The notes: generated from the letters alone by a model not told the origin. Shown: positions 6,648-13,347, counted from the stretch's first letter. The stretch is 14,750 nt of DNA from DASWUD01 sp036401755 (GCA_036401755.1 DASWUD010000028.1:1-14750); one strand, 5' to 3'. Program-made: numbers and translations.

Positions 6648-6681
6648 AGGCTGGGGTCTGCCGGCCCCCAACCCTATTTTT
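6648..6681 (+). terminator. Possible terminator after the L,D-transpeptidase gene
   Basis: A GC-rich stem (GGCTGGGG near 6649-6656 pairing imperfectly with CCCCCAACC near 6665-6673) is followed by TATTTTT at 6675-6681, six bases after the transpeptidase stop. The 3' end overlaps the end of the convergent lipoprotein gene. One stem position is mismatched, so strength is uncertain. Confidence 0.4.
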
Positions 6682-6982
6682 CCATGGACTTTTTAAATGC
6701 CCGGTTCAGCTTTTCGTTGGCCTGATCCGCAGCGGCCTTCGCGTCATTGGCGGTCTGCGCCGCCTGATCGGCCTTGCGCGAGGCATCCATGCTGCTGGCC
6801 GCCGCCTGGTCTGCCGTGGTTTGGGCTGCGTTGGCCTTGCTCAACGCCTCGTCGGCGGTGGCCTGTGCCCTATCGACCCGCTCAGACAAGGCATTCATCT
6901 CGCTGGTGGTGGCACAGGCCGCCAGACTCAGCGGCAGGGTCAGCACAACCAGTTTCAGGGTGTTCCTCAAGGTGGTGGTCAT
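6674..6982 (-). CDS. OprI/Lpp-like alanine-zipper lipoprotein
   Basis: This 102-residue outer-membrane lipoprotein has a signal peptide (MTTTLRNTLKLVVLTLPLSL) that ends in the lipobox LAAC, so Cys23 would become the lipidated N-terminus. The mature part is a long alanine-rich heptad coiled coil (ERVDRAQATADEALSKANAA and onward), as in Pseudomonas OprI and E. coli Lpp. It ends FKKSMEK. A C-terminal Lys is the residue through which Lpp is joined to peptidoglycan (family knowledge). I start at ATG 6982 because AGGAGA precedes it on the minus strand. An upstream in-frame ATG at 7138 would put 52 residues in front of the signal peptide. The mature chain is longer than OprI. It lies convergent to an L,D-transpeptidase, the enzyme class that makes that link. 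Confidence 0.92.
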   Translation of the reverse strand: MTTTLRNTLKLVVLTLPLSLAACATTSEMNALSERVDRAQATADEALSKANAAQTTADQAAASSMDASRKADQAAQTANDAKAAADQANEKLNRAFKKSMEK

Positions 6983-7193
6983 GGCATATCTCCTGAAGGT
7001 TGACCCTCCAAGTTGTAGCCGATGATCAGGTTTTTTCCAGAGGATGGCCGTGAAGTCGGGATGGTAAACAGTGTGCGAAAGGTGCGGCATACACAGGCTT
7101 CCCGCACTGATTGCATAAGCCATGAGCAGTGAAGTCACTGGCCGGTATAAGGTCTATTAGATGTTTCCAATAGCTCTGCCGTCTTTCCTTCGT

Positions 7194-7677
7194 TCATTCG
7201 CGCATCAGGCGATTTGCTTCCTGGCTGTGTTGTTCGCTGGGGAGAGGCAGCGGATAGCGCTCCATGGATGTAGTGTCTTGCCTGAACGCAGCAGTCATCT
7301 TCCAGGGAAAACCATCGGCATTCTTTTTAAGAACAAAGATGTACGCTTTATTTCTGTCGCCTTCTATCGATAAGGAGAGCGTCACTTCGAAGGGAAAGAG
7401 CTTGTCCAGATCCTTGAGATAACGTCGGTCTTCGGCGCCCCGAGTCCAACTGGCCGTGACTGTCGCCAGGGATACCGGGGAGGGCATCGATGGATTTCAA
7501 TTTCATAAGAAATAGCGCCCCTTGCTGATAGAGGAGCATCCATTTCGCAATACTCGTTTCGTTGTCACGTATCTGCTCGGCAAATTGCTCAGGAGTTGTG
7601 CTGGTCTCGGCTTCCTGGGCATACGCGGCAGGTACAAGCATTATCAATAGCATCATGAGTTTTGCACGGGCACGCAT
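7194..7677 (-). pseudogene. Frameshifted small secreted protein
   Basis: Two overlapping minus-strand frames together look like one secreted protein of about 155-160 residues. The first (from ATG 7677, after AAAGGA) starts with a clear signal peptide (MRARAKLMMLLIMLVPAAYA, cleavage before QEAE). It continues sensibly through TPEQFAEQIRDNETSIAKWM and ALFLMKLKSIDA, then becomes basic and low in hydrophobicity (SGRRRPTLSQ) until its stop at 7348. The other frame, open over 7487-7194, reads well from about WTRGAEDRRYLKDLDKLFPF to the end (SIEGDRNKAYIFVLKKNADG). The phase change lies near 7470-7490, by a C-rich run (CCCTCCCC on the minus strand). This could be a decaying gene, a sequencing indel or, less likely, two overlapping genes. 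The family is unknown to me. Confidence 0.65.
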
Positions 7678-7755
7678 TCTGTTGTCCTTTGTAAGGGGGC
7701 GAGTAACTTTCTCGCGTGTGGTGCGGTGTGTTACTGCACAGTTATGTTTCGTTGA

Positions 7756-8061
7756 TCAGGTAGTGCGATCCTTCCATCGCTGACCGCCAAGGAGAGCGAA
7801 GCGAGGGCGGTTAGTCCACGATAGGCGATCCCGTCCGCAGACTCTTAGATGTGAGCGGTAGCGAGACGAAGAGGATGCGGCAGCGGGTATCGTCGCCGTA
7901 GAGTCGCTGTGGTAGCCGTGACGTAGTGTGGCGAGGCCGGAGGCCAATGCCATACGGAGACGCGGCGGACGCAGGGCGGTCGGGGCAAAAGGAATCAGCT
8001 GTCGCGTAGGCGATTCAATTTTTGGCATGGATGCCATAAATTGCTCACGAGGTAGCGACAC
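7756..8061 (-). other. Repeat-like, structured stretch with an open frame of doubtful coding value
   Basis: A 101-codon minus-strand frame runs through here, but its composition is very rich in Ser, Arg and Pro (PAAASSSSRYRSHLRVCGRD) and has no hydrophobic core. I doubt that it is a normal protein. The DNA contains hairpin arms, for example TGACCGCC (7781-7788) with GGCGGTTA (7806-7813), with ATCGC (7776-7780) and GCGAT (7825-7829) outside them, and AGGCCGGAGGCC near 7934. This could be an interspersed repeat or a structured transcript. No ribosome binding site is evident before ATG 8061. Family comparison across genomes would be needed to name it. Confidence 0.35.
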
Positions 8062-8276
8062 TATCGCTTGTCAGGGGGCGTGATGGTGCTGGCTTGTGTC
8101 GTCACAGTGTTTTGCAGGCTGGTGATGGTGCATGGTCACCAGAGTCATTTCCACGCGACAGTACGAGTGTCGTTGCCGTCGATCACCGTTTTGGTTGCGG
8201 TGAAGTTTGCATTGACCTCGGCCTTGGTGCCGGCGGTAAAAGTGTGGGGGACGGTGAGGCTGCTGGCCTGGGTGTA
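8061..8276 (-). pseudogene. Decayed remnant of a tail-fibre or surface-protein gene
   Basis: Read on the minus strand in the frame starting at 8276, this stretch encodes SLTVPHTFTAGTKAEVNANF. This is a recognisable form of the VPxTFxxGTxAxxxEVNANF motif that occurs near the N-terminus of many phage-tail, collagen-like and secreted repeat proteins. The frame is broken by TGA at 8145-8147 and again by TGA six bases further on. It then reads TITSLQNTVTTQASTITPPDKR, a coiled-coil-like piece, before TAG at 8061-8063. The signal peptide that normally precedes the motif is missing. Instead the frame abuts the stop codon of the 172-residue gene at 8277-8795, in the same phase. It looks like a degraded, 5'-truncated gene. 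Confidence 0.6.
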
Positions 8277-8795
8277 TCACTTTTTGCTTGCCGCCGTTTC
8301 GCGCAAACCGGCCATTTCCACATAAGTCGAGCTGATCCACTCATGTACCTCGGATGGCCAGGCGTGCATGCGCTCCAGGATGCGTCCAAAGTGGGTCTCG
8401 GTATCACCGGCGTATTCGTGCGCCGCTGACCAGTCGTTCACCTCGACCGCCATCTTGGCCAGATGATAGAAACGCCAGCCGGATTCATAGGAGTAATCCT
8501 TCCAGTGGGCGAAATCGCTCTTGAAATCGGCAGGAGGTGCGTCAGGATTGATCTTTCCCTGGATGACTTCAGCTGTTTGTTTCCATTTTTGGATTTCTGA
8601 ATGGTTTGGATAAGTGGCCAGCAGATCATCGCATCCGTGGATCACGGCCGGGATGATGCCCTTGATGGCAGATTCTGGTTGTCGGCTTTTTAGTGCGGCA
8701 TCGAGTTTCTGTGCGGCAAACTTTGTTTGCCAATAGATGACGTCAAAGATATCGCCGCCCGTAATCGAGGAGTTATCGTCGTCGTAGAGTCCCAT
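8277..8795 (-). CDS. Hypothetical protein, probably soluble
   Basis: This is a 172-residue protein I do not recognise. It starts at ATG 8795 after AAGGAAT on the minus strand. The sequence is mostly alpha-helical in character with many aromatic residues: GGDIFDVIYWQTKFAAQKLDAALKS, IIPAVIHGCDDLLATYP, HWKDYSYESGWRFYHLAKMA and HAWPSEVHEWISSTYVEMAG. There is no signal peptide, membrane segment or obvious metal-binding motif. The hydrophobic pattern and unbroken frame support a real protein, perhaps a helical repeat or TPR-like fold (inference). Its stop codon TGA is directly followed, in the same frame, by a decayed tail-protein remnant. This suggests that recombination placed the gene here or trimmed the downstream gene. 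Confidence 0.75.
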   Translation of the reverse strand: MGLYDDDNSSITGGDIFDVIYWQTKFAAQKLDAALKSRQPESAIKGIIPAVIHGCDDLLATYPNHSEIQKWKQTAEVIQGKINPDAPPADFKSDFAHWKDYSYESGWRFYHLAKMAVEVNDWSAAHEYAGDTETHFGRILERMHAWPSEVHEWISSTYVEMAGLRETAASKK

Positions 8796-8908
8796 GGCGT
8801 TATTCCTTCATTCCATTTGTATGATTATCAACAGGCCAGCAGAATGTTTAGGTAATTGATTGGCTATTTGGAGAGCTCAATCACGTAACCATGCTGCTAA
8901 CCCGACAG

Positions 8909-8961
8909 TACAGTTATGTACTACAAGCAGACACCTTTCATGGTGAAAAATATCACATCAA
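8909..8961 (+). repeat. Imperfect direct repeat, copy A
   Basis: This segment (CAGTTATGTACTACAAGCAG then ACACCTTTCATGGTGAAAAA) matches 9449-9496 (CAGTTATGGACTACAGGCAA then CAAATTTGATGGCGAAAAAA) over roughly 50 bases with a few substitutions and small gaps. The two copies have the same orientation and are about 540 bp apart. Confidence 0.55.
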
Positions 8962-9017
8962 CCAACACATTTGTCCCTCCGATCATACGAGGCGAGAATG
9001 GCGACTCCGGTGGTTTT

Positions 9018-9101
9018 GTAGGATGGGTGCTGCGAAATGTGTCCCATCGAGGTTGTGAAAGAGCTGTATTGATGGGTTGCGCTATGCTCCTCCCTCCTAC
9101 G
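9018..9101. repeat. Degraded GTAGGATGGGT-type palindromic repeat
   Basis: The segment opens with GTAGGATGGGT (9018-9028). Inside it carries GATGGGTTGCGCTATGCTC (9071-9089) and it closes with CTCCTACG-like sequence (about 9094-9101), so the ends are complementary (GTAGGA with TCCTAC). This matches the general plan of a widespread gammaproteobacterial repeat with GTAGGATGGGT ends and a GATGGGTTTCGCTNCGCTC core (recalled from general knowledge). The inner arms have diverged, so this copy is probably old. Confidence 0.6.
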
Positions 9102-9448
9102 GAGTCGGCAGGTAGGTACATGTTGATGGTGAAATAGCGCTCTTGATTATGATTGACGCCGTGTTGATTTAGATAGTTGGTTCACCACACGACATAAGGG
9201 CTCTCGGCGTCACTTTCCCAATCCGCACCACCAGCGTCTCATCACTCGTGCCGAAAGCCACCATGACCAATATTTTCCTGCAACACGATGGTCCAGGGGC
9301 GTCAGCGGATGTTCGCCAGCCGCATTGGGTCGGGTGTTTGGACGAACGCCCTTGTCGCACCCCGATGCGACAGCCGCCATAGCTCAGGCCCCGATGGTGA
9401 GTTCGATAGATACTCCCCACACTCCGCACATCGTGCGTCACTAATGTG

Positions 9449-9496
9449 GCAGTCAGTTATGGACTACAGGCAACAAATTTGATGGCGAAAAAAATC
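9449..9496 (+). repeat. Imperfect direct repeat, copy B
   Basis: This is the second copy of the sequence at 8909-8961, lying about 75 bp before the NifA-type site of nifE. A shorter related piece (ACATGTTGATGGTGAAA) occurs near 9118-9134. The two full copies bracket the degraded palindrome at 9018-9101. Confidence 0.55.
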
Positions 9497-9569
9497 AGTT
9501 AAGACGAGCCGCATCGCCGTGAATATGATCCGTGCACAAATTCTGCCCGTCGCAACGAAGAATGCACGA

Positions 9570-9587
9570 TTGTCGTATTTGCGACAA
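9570..9587 (+). promoter_or_regulatory. NifA upstream activator site for nifENX
   Basis: The sequence TGT-N10-ACA, the NifA binding consensus, is met exactly at 9571-9586 (TGTCGTATTTGCGACA). The symmetry extends to TTGTCG/CGACAA at 9570-9587. It lies about 80 bases upstream of the predicted start of transcription from the sigma-54 promoter at 9632-9647, a usual distance for an enhancer site bound by NifA. Confidence 0.85.
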
Positions 9588-9631
9588 CACTTGGTCATCA
9601 CAATTGTCAACGGAGTCAGATAGTTAACTTA

Positions 9632-9647
9632 TGGCACATCCATTGCT
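9632..9647 (+). promoter_or_regulatory. Sigma-54 (RpoN) promoter of nifENX
   Basis: TGGCAC-ATCCA-TTGCT fits the -24/-12 consensus TGGCAC-N5-TTGCW in full, with GG and GC dinucleotides ten bases apart. The predicted transcription start is near 9658 and nifE starts at 9686, so the leader is about 28 bases. With the NifA site upstream, this indicates nitrogen- and NifA-controlled expression of the nifENX unit independent of the upstream nif block. Confidence 0.92.
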
Positions 9648-9685
9648 GATGCTCTTACATAGAGATCGGACAACACGGGGTTGCC

Positions 9686-11068
9686 ATGCAACAGAAAGAT
9701 ATCGCTGCGCTGCTCGACGAACCGGCCTGTGCCCATAACACCAAGGCCAAGTCTGGGTGCGCACGCCCCAAGCCCGGCTCGACGGCGGGCGGGTGCGCCT
9801 TTGACGGGGCGCAGATCGCGCTGTTGCCCATTGCCGATGTGGCGCACATCGTCCACGGCACCATCGCCTGTGCCGGCTCCTCCTGGGACAACCGCGGTAC
9901 CCGCTCCTCCGGGCCGACGCTGTTTCGCATCGGCATGACCACCGACCTCACCGAGCAGGATGTGATCATGGGGCGCGGCGAGAAGCGGCTCCTCCACTCC
10001 ATCAAGCAGGTCATTGATGGCTATTCGCCCAAGGCAGTATTTGTCTACAACACCTGTGTGCCCGCGCTGATCGGTGATGACATCGAGGCGGTCTGCAAGG
10101 CCGCCAGCGAAAAGTGGGGCTTGCCGGTGGTACCGGTGGATGGCGCCGGTTTTTACGGCAGCAAGAATCTCGGCAACCGTATCGCCGGCGACGCGATGTT
10201 CAAATATGTAGTGGGCACGCGAGAACCGGAGCAGCTGGCCCCTGCATTGCTGGCGGAAGGCAAGCGCATCCACAACATCAATCTGATTGGCGAATACAAC
10301 ATCGCCGGTGAGTTGTGGCATATGTTGCCGCTGCTCGACGAACTTGGGCTGCGCGTGCTCTGCACCCTGTCGGGCGATGCGCGCTTTCATGAGGTGCAAA
10401 CCATGCACCGTGCCGAGGCCAACATGATGGTTTGCTCCAAGGCGATGGTGAACGTGGCGCGCAAGCTGCAGGAGAGGTACGGCACCCCGTGGTTCGAAGG
10501 GAGTTTCTATGGGGTGCGCGATGTATCGCAGGCGCTGCGTGATTTTGCGCGGCTGCTCCAGGATGACGATCTAGCGGCACGCACCGAACGGCTCATCGCC
10601 CGCGAAGAGCCGCGCATCGATGCATTGCTGGAGCCATGGCGGCAACGGCTGCGCGGCAAGCGCGTGCTGCTTTTCACCGGTGGGGTGAAGAGTTGGTCGG
10701 TGATCTCGGCGCTGCAGGATCTAGGCCTCGAGGTGGTCGCCACCGGAACCAACAAGTCGACCGAAGAGGACAAGCAGCGCATTCGCGAACTGATGGGTGA
10801 CAACACCAAGATGCTCGACGAGGGGAGCCCGCGCGCGCTGCTCGACACGGTGCGCGAATATCGGGTGGATGTGTTGATCGCGGGCGGCCGCAACATGTAC
10901 ACCGCGCTCAAGGCGCGCATTCCGTTTCTCGACATCAATCAGGAGCGCGAGTTCGGCTATGCGGGTTATGCAGGCATGGTTGAGCTGGCGCGACAGCTAA
11001 CGCTCACCATCGAGTCGCCGGTCTGGCCGGCGGTGCGCAAGCCTGCACCGTGGGAGTCCGCCTCATGA
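9686..11068 (+). CDS. nifE: FeMo-cofactor scaffold protein NifE
   Basis: This 460-residue alpha-like subunit of the NifEN scaffold receives the NifB product and supports its conversion to FeMo-cofactor. The cysteines expected for the [4Fe-4S] cluster and precursor site occur at the same numbers as in Azotobacter NifE: Cys37 (TAGGCAFDGAQ), Cys62 (GTIACAGSSWDNRG), Cys124 (VYNTCVPALIGDD) and Cys250 (ANMMVCSKAM). This supports both the start at ATG 9686 and full function. The C-terminal half includes the usual FTGGVKSWS and GGRNMYTALKARIPFLDINQ segments. No ribosome binding site stronger than GG-rich CGGGGT is visible upstream. The stop codon overlaps the nifN start (ATGA at 11065-11068), so the two scaffold subunits are translationally coupled. 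Confidence 0.97.
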   Translation: MQQKDIAALLDEPACAHNTKAKSGCARPKPGSTAGGCAFDGAQIALLPIADVAHIVHGTIACAGSSWDNRGTRSSGPTLFRIGMTTDLTEQDVIMGRGEKRLLHSIKQVIDGYSPKAVFVYNTCVPALIGDDIEAVCKAASEKWGLPVVPVDGAGFYGSKNLGNRIAGDAMFKYVVGTREPEQLAPALLAEGKRIHNINLIGEYNIAGELWHMLPLLDELGLRVLCTLSGDARFHEVQTMHRAEANMMVCSKAMVNVARKLQERYGTPWFEGSFYGVRDVSQALRDFARLLQDDDLAARTERLIAREEPRIDALLEPWRQRLRGKRVLLFTGGVKSWSVISALQDLGLEVVATGTNKSTEEDKQRIRELMGDNTKMLDEGSPRALLDTVREYRVDVLIAGGRNMYTALKARIPFLDINQEREFGYAGYAGMVELARQLTLTIESPVWPAVRKPAPWESAS

Positions 11069-12432
11069 GTATTACAGTACTAAAACGCAACAAGGCGCTC
11101 ACCGTCAATCCACTCAAGGTAAGCGCACCGGTGGGGGCGACGCTCGCCTTCCTCGGTCTCAATCGCGCCATGCCACTGATGCACGGCTCGCAGGGGTGCA
11201 CGGCTTTTGCCAAGGTAATGTTCGTGCGCCACTTCCGCGAGCCGATCCCGCTGCAGACCACGGCGATGGATCAGGTGAGCACGGTGATGGGGGGGCAGGG
11301 GAGCATCATCGAGGCGCTCACCACCATTTTCACCAAGAACAAGCCGCAGGTGATTGGCCTGATGACCACCGGTCTCACCGAGACCCAGGGGGCGGACATT
11401 GAGGGAGCTGTGGGTGAATTTCGCGAGAAGCATCCGGAATTCGCCGACAGACAGGTGATCGCTATCAATACCCCCGATTTTGCCGGCGGCTTCGAGAGCG
11501 GGTTTGCCGCGGCGGTAGAGGGAATGATTCGTACCCTGGTGCCACCTCTCGAGGCAGGGGTGACACAGCCGGGAAAAGGCCAACGCCAGATCAACATCCT
11601 GGCGGGAGCCTCACTCACCCCGGGCGATATCGAAACGCTCAAGGAGATGGTTGAGGCGTTTGAGCTGCGTCCCATCGTGTTGCCCGACGTCGCCGACTCA
11701 CTGGATGGCCATCTCACCGCCAACGACTTCACGCCACATACCATCGGCGGTACTCCGCTCAGCGAGATCCCTCTGATGGGCGACTCCATCGCCACGCTGG
11801 TGATCGGCGCATCACTCACTACCGCCGCCGATTTACTGCGCAATAAAACTGGTGTGCCCGATTACCATTTCAACCATCTGCTTGGCCTCGATGCGGTGGA
11901 CCGCTTCGTCCACCTGCTCAGTGAATTGGCCGAGCGGCCGGTGCCGGCGCACATCGCACGGCAGCGCGCCCAGCTGCAGGACGCCATGGTCGATTGCCAC
12001 TTCATGATCGGTCTGACACCCGTAGCCATCGCCGCCGAACCCGATCAACTGTTGGCCATGACCGAGCTGCTACAGGGCATGGGGGCCGAGGTGGTGGCAG
12101 CGGTGAGCCCGGAACGAGGCGCGGCGTTGGAGAGACTGCCGCTCGGCGAAGTGAAACTCGGTGACCTTGAGGATCTGGAGCTGATGGCCGCTAGCGGCGG
12201 AGCGCGTCTGTTGATCGGCAATTCGCATCTTGCGCAAAGTGCCGAGCGCCTGCAGCTGCCACTGCTGCGTTGTGGCTTTCCCCAGTACGACACGGTGGGT
12301 GGATATCAGCGTAGCTGGGTCGGTTATCGTGGTACACGCCAGGCGCTGTTCGATCTGGCCAACCTGTTGTTACAAAACCCGCACGCCGCGATTGAGCCCT
12401 ACCGATCCAGATATTCGCAAAAGGGGGATTAG
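11065..12432 (+). CDS. nifN: FeMo-cofactor scaffold protein NifN
   Basis: This 455-residue beta-like partner of NifE is close to the usual NifN length. It starts MSITVLKRNKALTVNPLKVS. It keeps the HGSQGC cysteine (Cys45), a ligand of the NifEN [4Fe-4S] cluster in family terms. Where NifK has its first P-cluster cysteine (Cys70), this protein has Ser20 in LKVSAPVG. The lack of a full P-cluster set is what distinguishes NifN from NifK. Other typical stretches are FVRHFREPIPLQTTAMDQVS and the C-terminal PLLRCGFPQYDTVGGY. ATG 11065 overlaps the nifE stop. An upstream in-frame GTG (11050) would add five residues and is less likely. nifX follows after two bases. Confidence 0.96.
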   Translation: MSITVLKRNKALTVNPLKVSAPVGATLAFLGLNRAMPLMHGSQGCTAFAKVMFVRHFREPIPLQTTAMDQVSTVMGGQGSIIEALTTIFTKNKPQVIGLMTTGLTETQGADIEGAVGEFREKHPEFADRQVIAINTPDFAGGFESGFAAAVEGMIRTLVPPLEAGVTQPGKGQRQINILAGASLTPGDIETLKEMVEAFELRPIVLPDVADSLDGHLTANDFTPHTIGGTPLSEIPLMGDSIATLVIGASLTTAADLLRNKTGVPDYHFNHLLGLDAVDRFVHLLSELAERPVPAHIARQRAQLQDAMVDCHFMIGLTPVAIAAEPDQLLAMTELLQGMGAEVVAAVSPERGAALERLPLGEVKLGDLEDLELMAASGGARLLIGNSHLAQSAERLQLPLLRCGFPQYDTVGGYQRSWVGYRGTRQALFDLANLLLQNPHAAIEPYRSRYSQKGD

Positions 12433-12434
12433 TC

Positions 12435-12914
12435 ATGGCCATGCAACGACACGTACGCATTGTCGAGGATGATGCGGCCAATACGAAACGCACCAGCGTG
12501 CGCATTGCCTTCGCTACCTCCGACCTGCGGTTTGTGGATCAACACTTCGGCTCGGCGGAACGCTTCGCCATCTACGAGCTCCAGCGCGAGCAGACGCGGC
12601 TGCTGGAAGTGGCGGAGTTTGGCGCCAAGACACAGGATGGCAACGAGGACAAGCTGCTGGAGAAGTTTGTACTGGTGGATGGCTGCGCCGCGGTTTACAG
12701 CCTGGCGATCGGCCCCTCAGCGGTGCGCCAGTTAATGGGGCTCGGGGTGCAACCGATACGCGTACCAGAACATAGCACCATCACTGCACTGTTGAGCGGC
12801 CTGCAGCATGAGATGCAGGAGGGGCCGACCGGTTGGCTGGCGCGAGCGCTTTCGGCCAAGGGCAAAGATGATGAGCGCTTCGATCTGATGCTGCAGGAGC
12901 AGTGGGAAGAGTAG
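12435..12914 (+). CDS. nifX: FeMo-cofactor precursor carrier NifX
   Basis: This 159-residue protein is of the dinitrogenase iron-molybdenum cofactor family. NifX binds the NifB cofactor and related intermediates and exchanges them with NifEN. The core begins VRIAFATSDLRFVDQHFGSA at about residue 22, with the DQHFG histidine matching the position of DGHFG in the NifY protein of this locus. After an alpha/beta domain containing GCAAVYSLAIGPSAVRQLMG it ends with GPTGWLARALSAKG and a short acidic tail. It starts at ATG 12435, just after AGGGGGA and two bases past the nifN stop; ATG 12441 is an in-frame alternative. Length equals the common NifX size. A repeat array of about 270 bp follows before the next gene. 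Confidence 0.95.
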   Translation: MAMQRHVRIVEDDAANTKRTSVRIAFATSDLRFVDQHFGSAERFAIYELQREQTRLLEVAEFGAKTQDGNEDKLLEKFVLVDGCAAVYSLAIGPSAVRQLMGLGVQPIRVPEHSTITALLSGLQHEMQEGPTGWLARALSAKGKDDERFDLMLQEQWEE

Positions 12915-13015
12915 AGGCGTTGGTAAGGCGAACAATTTGTATGAGGTTCCTTAGAATTTTTTCATTCCAGTATTCATGCCCGCAAAGTAGAAGGTTGGGA
13001 TGGGGGAGCTGAGTC

Positions 13016-13281
13016 AAATCCCCTCTCCCTAACCCTCCCCCTGAGGGGGAGGGAATAGGTGTTTGAGCAGGCAGCGCTCACTCCTTCCCCTGAGGTGGAT
13101 GGGAATAGGTGTTTGAGCGGGCAGCGCTCACTCCTTCCCTCTGAGGGGTGGGAATAGGTGTTTGAGCAGGCAGCGCTCACTCCTTCCTGAGGGGGAGGGA
13201 AAGATATTTGAGCTGACAGCGCTCCCCACTCTCCCCAAGGGATTATGCCCCTGTGGGTAGAGGGCGGGGGAGAGGGGATTT
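13016..13281. repeat. Repeat element bounded by 14-bp inverted repeats, with a tandem core
   Basis: The element is bracketed by a perfect inverted repeat, AAATCCCCTCTCCC (13016-13029) and its complement GGGAGAGGGGATTT (13268-13281). Inside are three tandem units of 47-50 bp starting at 13051, 13101 and 13150 (GGGAATAGGTGTTTGAGC...) and a degraded fourth near 13197. Each unit holds TGAGC...GCTCA, a small hairpin, and most are separated by CCTGAGG-like palindromes. The outer sequence resembles the repeat at 2306-2384. It separates nifX from the DUF269 gene. No open frame with protein character is present, and 12915-13015 holds nothing recognisable. Confidence 0.85.
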
Positions 13282-13347
13282 AATCCATTTCTCTTTCCAT
13301 GAGAAATGAACAGAGAGTGATGATTGAATAGTCAACAGGAGAGAGAT

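Larger units (their letters stand above)
8796..9570. other. Long non-coding region with repeats
   Basis: I find no convincing gene in this stretch, which lies between a divergent hypothetical gene and the nifE regulatory region. Short open frames exist on both strands but lack ribosome binding sites and protein-like composition. It contains a degraded palindromic repeat (9018-9101) and an approximately 50-bp sequence that occurs twice in the same orientation (8909-8961 and 9449-9496). The part at about 9150-9440 holds nothing I can identify and may be decayed sequence. Confidence 0.6.

Noticed and set aside
8068..8340. Overlapping plus- and minus-strand frames (8068-8325 and 8071-8340)
   Set aside because: They overlap the end of the 172-residue gene and the tail-protein remnant, which is in a different frame and explains the sequence better.
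8916..9137. A 73-codon plus-strand frame starting in direct repeat copy A
   Set aside because: It runs through the degraded palindromic repeat, lacks a ribosome binding site, and its translation mirrors the repeat.
9169..9441. A 90-codon minus-strand frame upstream of nifE
   Set aside because: No ribosome binding site, composition rich in Arg, Ser and Gly, and no motif I recognise. It could be a decayed gene piece but I cannot support that.
9629..10408. A 259-codon minus-strand frame across the nifE promoter and 5' part of nifE
   Set aside because: Shadow of nifE; His- and Gly-rich translation, and it would run back across the sigma-54 promoter.
13051..13225. CRISPR-like array after nifX
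   Set aside because: The approximately 50-bp units are tandem copies without unique spacers and contain palindromes. There are no cas genes nearby and too few units.
13282..13347. Possible separate promoter for the DUF269 gene
   Set aside because: No TGGCAC-N5-TTGC match, no TGT-N10-ACA site that I could place, and no convincing -35/-10 pair.
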